Position numbers and translations under genes: made by a program. Below the pieces are notes generated by a model that saw only the letters and a program-made list of their open reading frames with translations, did not search any database and had not been told where the DNA came from. 64,000 nucleotides of DNA, taken from NCBI GenBank assembly GCA_023957155.1, contig JAMLHK010000001.1, positions 372,001 to 436,000 of the forward strand, written 5' to 3'. This DNA comes from Chitinophagaceae bacterium (lineage in GTDB: Bacteria > Bacteroidota > Bacteroidia > Chitinophagales > Chitinophagaceae). Shown piece by piece: positions 9,597-17,108 of this stretch (position 1 is its first letter; each line of letters begins with the position of its first letter).

Positions 9597-11486
9597 CTAC
9601 AGGCTGATTCTTAGTCCGCCGGTTATATTAAAACCCTGGGTACTATAACCAAATACTTCGGTATATTTTGTATTGGTAATATTTTTTACATCGGCAAAAA
9701 CCTTAACCCGGTTCTGTACAAGTTGGTATGAAGCATACGCATTCCAAAGCGTATATGCAGACAGCAGCGCAGGCTTTGAAGAAAAAGTTGCCGCATCATA
9801 ATACAAATCATTTCTTTTTCCGTAACTGCTGATTGCTGTGCTGACAAAAAACCGGGGTGTAATTTCCCAGCCCGCATCCATGCCAAAACTGTGCTTAGGC
9901 CTGCGGATCAGGTTGGCATACGTACTGTCTTTCCCATTTTGCTGCGTGGTTACATTTCCATCAACAAAAGCATAGTAAAATTTCAGCCTCAGTTGCTTAT
10001 TGATATATATGGTAGGCTCCAGTTCAAAGCCATGATCTTTTTGCTTATCCAGATTGATTAACTGAAAGGAAGGGCCATAGATCATAACATGCTCAATGGT
10101 TCGCCTGAAATAAACCGCCCGGGCATCTATCATGCCTGACCATAAAGAGGTTTGGATACCGGCTTCTGCCGTAGCAGAAGTTTCAGGTTTAAGCTCAGCA
10201 TTTGAACCAAAAGGACCATACAAAGCCTGCAGCGAAGGCGTCTTAAATGACGTAGCATAATTAGCAAATACTTTTACCGTCTGGTTAATGGTATAAGAAG
10301 GATTAATGGTATAGGTAAAATTATTACCGTATTCTGAATGCTTATTATAACGCCCTCCCAGCTCTACATTAAAGCCTCCCAGGTTGCGTACAAAAAAAGA
10401 CAGGTAGGGGCTGGTTAGCGTGGCTGTCGGATTTTTAGGTGTAGCCGTTTCATCATACATTTTTTGCTTATTGTGATGAATACCTCCTAATAACTGGATG
10501 TGGGAGCCAAATGAATAATGTGCATATAACTCCGCGCTATTTTTACTTCCGCTGTAAGGGTATATACCATAGGGCTCCTCAAAGCTGCGGTTCACTTCAT
10601 CATAATTATAATAGGCCCTTACCCCTCCATTTAAAAAGCTGTATTGGACCTGTGCGCCGGTAGTAAGCAGTTGAGCTTCGTATTTATTATCAGAATCGGT
10701 ATAGGCTCCGCCATCATAATCTCCTTTCAGGTGAGTATACCTGAAATAGGGCTTTATATGCAGCCCGTTTGTTATACGCCCATCAAAGTCTGCCTGAAAA
10801 GCGTTGCGCATGATACCATCCTTATCAAACAGCTTACCGGGCGTGGTATCGGATGCTTCAGAAATACCTCCCGTTTTGTAATGTGTAAAACCAATATTAT
10901 AAGAAGAGCCTTCCGCAGTTCCGCTTAACCCGGCATCCGCCTTAAAAGTATGATAGGACCCTGCTGCAATTCCTCCATAAGCCTGTACCGGCTTCCCGGC
11001 AGCTTTTTTGGTGATGATATTGATAACTCCCGCTATGGCATCCGAACCATACAAAGTAGATTGCGCCCCTTTAAGTATTTCAATACGCTCCACCTGCTCC
11101 AGCGGAAACATCCTGATATCAAAGGCTCCACCCGTACCGGAAGGGTCGCTTACAGGGATCCCGTTTACTAAAATAACCGTATAGTCTGTCCCGGCTCCAC
11201 GCAGGTATATGCTTTTATCTTTCCCGGGATTACTATAAGCACCATTAACTACCATACCGGCCTGCTCACTGAGTAGCTGTGCCATATCTTTGCCATTGCT
11301 TCTTTCTATATCCTGCCTGTCAATGATCGTTACTACTTTTCCGGTTTCGCTTACTTTTTTGGGGAAACCGGTAGCCGTAATTACAATTTCATTTAATGAA
11401 GTAGCCCGGGTGGAATCTTCCTGTGCCATAACCGGGTAGCTGCTTATGACAAGCATAGCCATAAGTCCTACAAATATTTTGTTCAT
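9597..11486 (-). CDS. btuB: TonB-dependent receptor, BtuB-type cobalamin transporter
   Basis: Outer-membrane beta-barrel receptor, probably for vitamin B12 or another corrinoid. It has a signal peptide ending near AQED, a plug domain (about 30-160) with typical motifs SIYLRGAG, VILVNGIPV and LYGSDAIAGVINI, and a barrel ending in the aromatic-rich C-terminal strand GGLRISL. Its 629 residues match BtuB rather than the ~1000-residue SusC type, and no carboxypeptidase-like N-terminal domain is present. The substrate call rests mainly on the cobalamin riboswitch directly upstream. Confidence 0.88.
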   Translation of the reverse strand: MNKIFVGLMAMLVISSYPVMAQEDSTRATSLNEIVITATGFPKKVSETGKVVTIIDRQDIERSNGKDMAQLLSEQAGMVVNGAYSNPGKDKSIYLRGAGTDYTVILVNGIPVSDPSGTGGAFDIRMFPLEQVERIEILKGAQSTLYGSDAIAGVINIITKKAAGKPVQAYGGIAAGSYHTFKADAGLSGTAEGSSYNIGFTHYKTGGISEASDTTPGKLFDKDGIMRNAFQADFDGRITNGLHIKPYFRYTHLKGDYDGGAYTDSDNKYEAQLLTTGAQVQYSFLNGGVRAYYNYDEVNRSFEEPYGIYPYSGSKNSAELYAHYSFGSHIQLLGGIHHNKQKMYDETATPKNPTATLTSPYLSFFVRNLGGFNVELGGRYNKHSEYGNNFTYTINPSYTINQTVKVFANYATSFKTPSLQALYGPFGSNAELKPETSATAEAGIQTSLWSGMIDARAVYFRRTIEHVMIYGPSFQLINLDKQKDHGFELEPTIYINKQLRLKFYYAFVDGNVTTQQNGKDSTYANLIRRPKHSFGMDAGWEITPRFFVSTAISSYGKRNDLYYDAATFSSKPALLSAYTLWNAYASYQLVQNRVKVFADVKNITNTKYTEVFGYSTQGFNITGGLRISL

Positions 11487-11494
11487 CTTTCTTC

Positions 11495-11504
11495 CCCCAT
11501 GGGG
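11495..11504 (-). promoter_or_regulatory. CCCCATGGGG palindrome next to the btuB start
   Basis: A perfect 10-base palindrome ends 8 bases before the ATG at 11486, where the transcript reads as a G-rich stretch followed by AAGAAAG. It could fold over the translation start and act as the expression platform of the riboswitch. Inference only. Confidence 0.3.
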
Positions 11505-11619
11505 ATTTTTAGAATTAAAGAAATGAACTTTGGTGAAATGGATAGAAAAGGCTTGATCAGGTAAGTCATTTTCATCTCCAGCTTTTCACCCGAAAGCCCT
11601 TTGAATAAAAAATGAATCT

Positions 11620-11820
11620 GGCAGGTCTTCTGGCTTGGCTTACCGTTGAACACCTTCCCACCCCGCGTTCCGCGGGACAGTGGTATGAAGATTCAACGGG
11701 TGAAGAGAAGAGAAAAGTAGTAAAATCTGCTTTCTACTGCTCATTCACACACCTTACAGCTACGGGGATAGCGCCGGATTTACACCGGACTTCCCTTTTA
11801 ATGGCGCCTCAGCGCCAACC
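11620..11820 (-). ncRNA. Cobalamin riboswitch
   Basis: On the minus strand the sequence shows the conserved core of a cobalamin riboswitch in the right order: a GC-rich hairpin (GGCGC..GCGCC), AAAAGGGAA, then GTCCGGTGTAAATCCGG, the GCTATCCCCGTAGCTGTAA segment, a variable arm, and the terminal B12 box AGCCAGAAGACCTGCC (about 11636-11620). It ends 133 bases before the receptor ATG and would shut off expression when adenosylcobalamin or a related corrinoid binds. The match to the known consensus is strong by eye; a covariance-model search would fix the ends. Confidence 0.93.
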
Positions 11821-11830
11821 AAATGCGGGG

Positions 11831-11861
11831 CAAAGATGAACAGGGAAAACGGAAATACCAA
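11831..11861 (-). promoter_or_regulatory. Putative promoter of the riboswitch-btuB transcript
   Basis: On the minus strand TTG (11861-11859) is followed after 20 bases by CATCTTTG (11838-11831), one mismatch from the Bacteroidota -7 consensus TAnnTTTG. Transcription would start only a few bases before the riboswitch, as expected. Confidence 0.55.
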
Positions 11862-11992
11862 AAAGAAAATCCAAGAGAAAAAACCGGTAAATGTCAAACG
11901 CCGGACCGGAAGACCGATATGATCGCCCACAGCTTCTCTCCTTCTGCTCTTTTACATACGTTACGTGAAACTACCCGGGGAGAAATACCGTA

Positions 11993-12628
11993 TCAAACCT
12001 TACATAATTTCGCGATTGTTTTCTTTGCGGTATCAAGGCGTTCGTCATAATCTCCCCTGATCTCAACCCAGGGCGTTTGCTGGTTGATCATAATATCTCT
12101 GTAAATATGATATAACCTGTTTCTTGTCCCCACATCGGGGTATTCCCGGAGCGTATCTTTCTCCCAGGGTAAATCGGTATTACACAGCAGATAAAGATCA
12201 TAACGCCGGCTTACGATCTGATCAATGATCCATTGATGACATTGGTTAAAAACAAATTCACTCCACACTTTCATTACATACATATCGGTATCAATAAAAA
12301 CAAGCGGAACGAAGTCTCCGGATCTCGTACCGGAGTTTTCCATAACGCGGGTAATCGTTTCATTTTCCAGTGCTATCTGGCCCCGGGCAATTTCCAGCAG
12401 GTCGTTATAGGTATAATTTGTCCCATATTTCAGCAGATATTCCCGGGCATATTCCCGGCACCATAGCGTTTGATAATGCGTTGCTAACTGCTCACACAGG
12501 CTGCTCTTACCGGTTGATTCCGGTCCAATAGCTACTATCTTTTTCAACTGTTGCACATTCAAATTTAGGTTTGCTATTTCGATTTCATGTAAAAGTGAAA
12601 CAATATCTTTATCGTATAAAACAATCAT
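11993..12628 (-). CDS. NadR-like ATPase / ribosylnicotinamide kinase
   Basis: Small P-loop kinase of the AAA_28/NadR family, probably phosphorylating nicotinamide riboside in NAD salvage. The P-loop GPESTGKS (35-42), the REYAREYL segment and FIDTD are typical of the NadR kinase domain; no N-terminal nucleotidyltransferase domain is present in its 211 residues. The ATG at 12628 lies only two bases from the divergent start at 12631, which leaves no promoter space; GTG 12556 or a nearby TTG, just before the conserved domain, is a plausible alternative start. Confidence 0.75.
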   Translation of the reverse strand: MIVLYDKDIVSLLHEIEIANLNLNVQQLKKIVAIGPESTGKSSLCEQLATHYQTLWCREYAREYLLKYGTNYTYNDLLEIARGQIALENETITRVMENSGTRSGDFVPLVFIDTDMYVMKVWSEFVFNQCHQWIIDQIVSRRYDLYLLCNTDLPWEKDTLREYPDVGTRNRLYHIYRDIMINQQTPWVEIRGDYDERLDTAKKTIAKLCKV

Positions 12629-12630
12629 TC

Positions 12631-13761
12631 ATGAAAATTGCTGTTTTAGGTGCCGGTATGGTTGGACGTGCTATTGCTGAAGACCTCGCGCTATCTTTTG
12701 ATGTTACTTCTTTTGACAAAAGCGCCGAATCGCTGAACCTGCTTACACAAAGAAATCCCTCTATAACAACAACAGTGCTGGATCTTTCCGAAACAGAAAA
12801 TTTTGCTGCATCCTTAAGCCCTTACGACCTGGTGGTAACGGCTGTTCCGGGTTTTATGGGCTTCAATGTATTGAAAAGCGTCATTACAGCAGGGAAAAAC
12901 GTGGTAGATATCTCCTTTTCTCCTGAAGATACCCTTCAGCTTGATATGCTCGCTAAGGAAAACAGGGTAACGGCTATTGTTGACTGCGGGGTTGCACCGG
13001 GAATGAGTAACCTGGTATTGGGCCGCTACAACGAAGAGATGATTATTGACGATTTTGAATGTTATGTGGGAGGGCTGCCGGAAATCAGGAAAAAACCTTT
13101 CGAATATAAAGCCCCTTTTTCACCGGTGGATGTTATTGAAGAATATACCCGCCCCGCCCGGCTGGTTGAGAACGGAACCATAGTTACCAGGCCTGCTTTA
13201 AGTGAAATAGAACTTATGGACTTTGAAGGCGTGGGCACATTAGAGGCATTCAATACCGACGGACTTCGTTCTATACTGGATACGATGAAGCATATTCCGA
13301 ACATGAAAGAGAAAACACTTCGCTACCCGGGGCACTGTGAGCTGATCATTGCTTTGCAGCGAAGCGGCTTTTTCAGCAAAAATACAATCCCCTGTAAAGG
13401 AGCAGATATATCACCTATAGAATATACCTCGGCTGTTTTATTTAACGAATGGAAACTACTGCCTGGCGAAGCAGAGTTTACGATAATGAAGATCCGTATA
13501 AAAGGCAGGCAGAATGCAATAACAAAAACGGTGGAATATTCGCTGCTCGATCGCTATGATGTGCAAAGCCAAACCTCTTCTATGGCGCGTTCTACCGGCT
13601 ATACCTGTGCCGCAGCCGTTCATCTTATCACACAAAAACTATTTACATCAACAGGAGTTTTCCCTCCTGAAAAAGTGGGTAATAACCCCGCCTGCTTTGA
13701 CCATATTATCCGGTATCTTGCAGAAAGAAATGTAAACTGGATCAAAAAGGAATATGCTTAA
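12631..13761 (+). CDS. Saccharopine dehydrogenase family protein
   Basis: NAD(P)-dependent reductase with an N-terminal Rossmann fold (MKIAVLGAGMVGRAIAEDL) and the C-terminal saccharopine dehydrogenase domain (RYPGHCE segment, about 225-235). In this family the reaction is oxidative cleavage or formation of saccharopine in lysine metabolism; close bacterial relatives act on lysine catabolism or carboxynorspermidine, so the exact substrate is open. The ATG at 12631 begins right at the Rossmann strand and gives 376 residues; a longer frame from 12571 would overlap the divergent kinase gene. Confidence 0.85.
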   Translation: MKIAVLGAGMVGRAIAEDLALSFDVTSFDKSAESLNLLTQRNPSITTTVLDLSETENFAASLSPYDLVVTAVPGFMGFNVLKSVITAGKNVVDISFSPEDTLQLDMLAKENRVTAIVDCGVAPGMSNLVLGRYNEEMIIDDFECYVGGLPEIRKKPFEYKAPFSPVDVIEEYTRPARLVENGTIVTRPALSEIELMDFEGVGTLEAFNTDGLRSILDTMKHIPNMKEKTLRYPGHCELIIALQRSGFFSKNTIPCKGADISPIEYTSAVLFNEWKLLPGEAEFTIMKIRIKGRQNAITKTVEYSLLDRYDVQSQTSSMARSTGYTCAAAVHLITQKLFTSTGVFPPEKVGNNPACFDHIIRYLAERNVNWIKKEYA

Positions 13762-13764
13762 AAA

Positions 13765-13794
13765 AAAAGAGACATGCTGTCGCATATCTCTTTT
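13765..13794. terminator. Bidirectional hairpin terminator
   Basis: A stem of AAAAGAGA (13765-13772) with TCTCTTTT (13787-13794), extended after one mismatch by ATGC/GCAT around a TGTC loop. A-rich and T-rich flanks make it a good intrinsic terminator for both converging genes (the saccharopine dehydrogenase relative and nfu). Confidence 0.85.
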
Positions 13795-13817
13795 GTATTT
13801 CTTCCCAAACTAATTGC

Positions 13818-14420
13818 CTATTCACTTTCCGCTACCACCTCTTTTACTTCAGGTATCATTCTCTTCATCATGCTTTCAATACCCGCTTTAAGGGTGATCA
13901 TGGAAGAAGGACAACCTGAGCAGGAGCCCTGTAGCATAAGGTTCACCACGCCGGCATCGTAACTTCTGAACTGGATAGCTCCTCCATCCATTTCAACGGC
14001 GGGCTTGACATAATTATCCAAAATCTCTTTAATTCTTTTCACTACATCATCATCATCTGCAGTCACATAATTGGAAGCGACAGGTTGTAATGCGGCAACC
14101 TCTTCTTCGTTAATAATAGCTTTGCCCTCTTCAAGATATTCTTTCAGAAAACTACGTATGGAGGGGATCACATCCTGCCATTCCGTATCTGTTGTTTTGG
14201 TAAGTGTTACAAAATTGCTGGCAATAAATACAGACTTGATAAAAGGAAATCCAAACAGCTCCTGCGCCAGCGCAGAGGGTTTAGCCGTATCTATATCCGG
14301 AAAGTCAATGCTCTTCCCCGGGTAGAGCAACTTATTTGCCACAAATTTCATGGTTTCGGGGTTAGGAGTCATTTCAGTATAGATACTGATTACGGGATTG
14401 CCTGTCCGGATCATATACAC
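13818..14420 (-). CDS. nfuA: NifU/Nfu-type iron-sulfur cluster carrier
   Basis: Delivers Fe-S clusters to client proteins in the cytoplasm. It has an N-terminal Nfu_N domain (about 12-100; TPNPETMKF motif) and a C-terminal NifU-like domain (about 125-200) with the cluster-binding pair C167-S-G-C170 in CSGCPSS. The 200-residue length is normal for the two-domain form. It converges on a strong shared terminator and has its own promoter-like box just upstream. Confidence 0.93.
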   Translation of the reverse strand: MYMIRTGNPVISIYTEMTPNPETMKFVANKLLYPGKSIDFPDIDTAKPSALAQELFGFPFIKSVFIASNFVTLTKTTDTEWQDVIPSIRSFLKEYLEEGKAIINEEEVAALQPVASNYVTADDDDVVKRIKEILDNYVKPAVEMDGGAIQFRSYDAGVVNLMLQGSCSGCPSSMITLKAGIESMMKRMIPEVKEVVAESE

Positions 14421-14433
14421 AACATTTAAAGTG

Positions 14434-14460
14434 CAAAGATAAAAAGAATTGTGCTCTCAA
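14434..14460 (-). promoter_or_regulatory. Putative promoter of nfu
   Basis: The minus strand carries TATCTTTG (14441-14434), an exact TAnnTTTG match, with TTG at 14460-14458. The 16-base spacing is a little short of the usual 19-20. The leader before the ATG at 14420 would be very short. Confidence 0.5.
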
Positions 14461-14576
14461 TTCCTATTTTCTATTGCCCGAAACTGATTAGGCAATCCGT
14501 TAACGATTCCGTACATTCGGGAAAAGAATAGCCTTTTTAGGTCAAATCCCTTCTTTTCACTAATAAACCGAACAGT

Positions 14577-15098
14577 ATGATCTCTCCTAAAATTGAAAAA
14601 TCGCTGAACCAGCAGGTTCAGTTAGAAGCCGAATCATCTCAGATATACTTAGCTATGGCCAGCTGGGCCGAAGTAGAAGGATACAATGGTATTTCAGATT
14701 TCCTGTTCAAGCATTCCGATGAAGAACGCGTTCACATGCTCAAGCTGATCAGGTTCATTAACGAGCGGGGAGGGCATGGCATTATTCCCGCACTTCCCCA
14801 ACCGGCTCAGAAGTATAAAGGTATCCGCCCGTTATTTGAGCAGGTACTGAACCATGAAATCCATGTAAGCAATGAGATCAATAAGCTGGTGGATATCTGC
14901 CTGAAAGAAAAAGACTATACTACACACAATTTCCTGCAATGGTATGTGAGTGAGCAGATAGAAGAAGAAGCGCTTGCCAGGAGAGTGATTGATAAGCTCA
15001 AACTGATCGGCGATGATAAGGGCGGACTTTATTTACTTGACCGGGATATCGTTACCATTGAAAGTGCGCTTAAAACGGAAAAAGGAGTCAGGGATTAG
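14577..15098 (+). CDS. ftnA: Bacterial non-heme ferritin
   Basis: Iron-storage protein forming a 24-subunit shell with a ferroxidase centre. The centre is visible and in register with E. coli FtnA: E17, Y24, E50, H53, E94, Q127 and E130. The 173 residues match the family. No heme-binding methionine of bacterioferritin is evident. A single-gene unit between the nfu promoter region and corA. Confidence 0.95.
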   Translation: MISPKIEKSLNQQVQLEAESSQIYLAMASWAEVEGYNGISDFLFKHSDEERVHMLKLIRFINERGGHGIIPALPQPAQKYKGIRPLFEQVLNHEIHVSNEINKLVDICLKEKDYTTHNFLQWYVSEQIEEEALARRVIDKLKLIGDDKGGLYLLDRDIVTIESALKTEKGVRD

Positions 15099-15300
15099 TA
15101 TTAATAGCTGTTCGCCGGCAGGGTTTATACGCCACAAATGCCCGAATATTTAATATATTTTGATGTTTTCATTCGCGTATCGGTGGCACACAACGCTATA
15201 AGGCCTTTCATTCTTCCAAAAAGGAAGCGATCATGCTGAATTTACCCACAACCATTTTTAACATCGGGCTACCCGTATACCGCTCATTAAATCATACCTG

Positions 15301-16398
15301 ATGGTAAGAAACAAATACCTGCGTTATTTGCCGCTGGCCTCCCTGTTTGGCACCCAACGCACAAGGGAGTTGTTCCAGTATAATCCTACCATACTTCCCA
15401 CACGGGAAGAGGCGGAAGAGGTAAAGCTATTTGTGTATGATTATGACGCCGGTCATTATGAAGAGCACCGGGTAAAAACGGTAACGGATTGCGCTTCCTT
15501 TAAAAATAATGACCGTATTACCTGGATCAATATTGACGGCTTACGAAAACAGGACGTAGAAACGATCTGTAACGAATTTGGTATACATGCCCTGCTTATA
15601 GAAGACATCCTGAGCGTGGGACAGCGACCCAAGATGGATGATGTGGAAGGCATCCTCTTCTGCCTGCTCAATATGCTGTACTTCAATGAAAGCACCAGGA
15701 CAGTGGAAACCGAACAGATCAGCATTGCTCTTGGGAAGGATTTTGTCATTTCCTTCCAGGAAGATGGTGCCCGCGATGTATTCGATCCCGTGCGGCATAA
15801 GCTAAAGATGGCAAACAGCAAGATCAGGCAAAGAACCGCCGATTATCTCTGCTATTCCCTGCTCGACATCATAGTGGATAATTATTTTATCGTTATGGAA
15901 AGCCTGGGCGAACAAATTGAATTGCTGGAAGAAGAGGTAATACGTCACAGCAATACCAGGTCACTGGCACATATCAACCATTTACGCAAGGAGCTGATCG
16001 TACTCAAACGCAATATTGCTCCGGTAAGGGAACTGATCAACGGCTTTATACGCAGTGAAAGCGATTTGCTGGACGACCGTACCACCAAGTATTTTAAAGA
16101 CGTGTACGACCATATTGTGCAGGCTTACGATTTTACGGAGAACTACCGCGATATGATGATGAGCATGCAGGATATTTATATTAATAATGTAAATCTGCGG
16201 ATGAATGAGGTAATGAAAGTAATGGCTATCGTAACCTGCCTGATGGCACCGGCAACCGTTATCGGCGGTATTTTTGGAATGAACTTTGAAGTAATTCCCC
16301 TGTCGCATTATAAATGGGGGTTTTATATTTCGGTGGGTGCCATGTTGTTCATCCCACTCATCATGTTGTATATTTTCAGGAAACGGGGATGGTATTAA
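15301..16398 (+). CDS. corA: CorA-type magnesium/cobalt transporter
   Basis: Inner-membrane pentameric divalent-cation channel. A long cytoplasmic domain (1-300) with a coiled-coil stretch is followed by two transmembrane helices; the universal GMN selectivity motif is at 326-328, at the end of the first helix. The C-terminus is positively charged (FRKRGWY), as in the family. Length 365 is typical. Confidence 0.94.
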   Translation: MVRNKYLRYLPLASLFGTQRTRELFQYNPTILPTREEAEEVKLFVYDYDAGHYEEHRVKTVTDCASFKNNDRITWINIDGLRKQDVETICNEFGIHALLIEDILSVGQRPKMDDVEGILFCLLNMLYFNESTRTVETEQISIALGKDFVISFQEDGARDVFDPVRHKLKMANSKIRQRTADYLCYSLLDIIVDNYFIVMESLGEQIELLEEEVIRHSNTRSLAHINHLRKELIVLKRNIAPVRELINGFIRSESDLLDDRTTKYFKDVYDHIVQAYDFTENYRDMMMSMQDIYINNVNLRMNEVMKVMAIVTCLMAPATVIGGIFGMNFEVIPLSHYKWGFYISVGAMLFIPLIMLYIFRKRGWY

Positions 16399-16421
16399 GT
16401 CCGGGATCAAAACATTACGAT

Positions 16422-16925
16422 ATGAAAAATCTATTTCATCTCTTGCCGTCCGCTTTACTTGTGGCAGTATGTTTTATTTGCGTTCAGCCGGGCTGCTCCC
16501 CGGCCAAACAGGCTATATCCGCTTCCAGTGAAGCCATCAGCCAGGCACTGGATACGGATAACTGGATATTCACCGCTAACCAGGCGTTACCACTGGGTGG
16601 CAGGTCAAGGAACCTTACCGGTACTTATAAAGTGGTATGCCGAAAAGATACCATCCTGTTCTATCTCCCCTATTTTGGCCGCGCATATACAGCACCCATT
16701 GGCGAAACCACGAGCCCCCTGGATTTCAAGACTACCGATTTTGATTTCAAAAAAAACAAAGATGGTAAGGGGAAATGGAACATTACTGTTATTCCTAAAG
16801 ACTACCGGGAGGTGCAGTCATGCGATTTCACTTTTTTTGAAAATGGCTCTGCACAATTGAATGTACAAATGGCAAACCGGTCGTCCATCAGCTTCAGCGG
16901 ATTCTTACAACCGGGGCTACAGTAA
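16422..16925 (+). CDS. DUF4251 lipoprotein
   Basis: Predicted lipoprotein of unknown function. The N-terminus is a signal peptide ending at C25 (VQPGC). The mature part matches the DUF4251 pattern: an NWIF start, a conserved GR..LTGTY strand, PYFGRAY and a DF..K segment, probably an antiparallel beta fold. The ATG at 16422 gives 167 residues and a good signal peptide; a longer frame would run into corA. It follows corA by 23 bases and may be co-transcribed. Confidence 0.8.
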   Translation: MKNLFHLLPSALLVAVCFICVQPGCSPAKQAISASSEAISQALDTDNWIFTANQALPLGGRSRNLTGTYKVVCRKDTILFYLPYFGRAYTAPIGETTSPLDFKTTDFDFKKNKDGKGKWNITVIPKDYREVQSCDFTFFENGSAQLNVQMANRSSISFSGFLQPGLQ

Positions 16926-17108
16926 AACAGACCGGCAACGTCTTATAGTCACCAGCAATGGAAGAATAGCCAGGATAAGCAAATACATACTGTTCCTGTA
17001 TTTCGTGACAGGTTAAACGCTATTGATTTGTCATCCGGGGCATATTGTTGGTGATAGGGGCACACATTGCCCATCTCTCAAGCTCCATCAACTGTAAAAA
17101 AGTTTCAT

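Noticed and set aside
12571-12630. Longer N-terminus of the saccharopine dehydrogenase family protein
   Set aside because: It overlaps the divergent kinase gene, and the Rossmann strand begins at the ATG at 12631.
16314-16421. Longer N-terminus of the DUF4251 lipoprotein
   Set aside because: It overlaps the end of corA and would bury the signal peptide.
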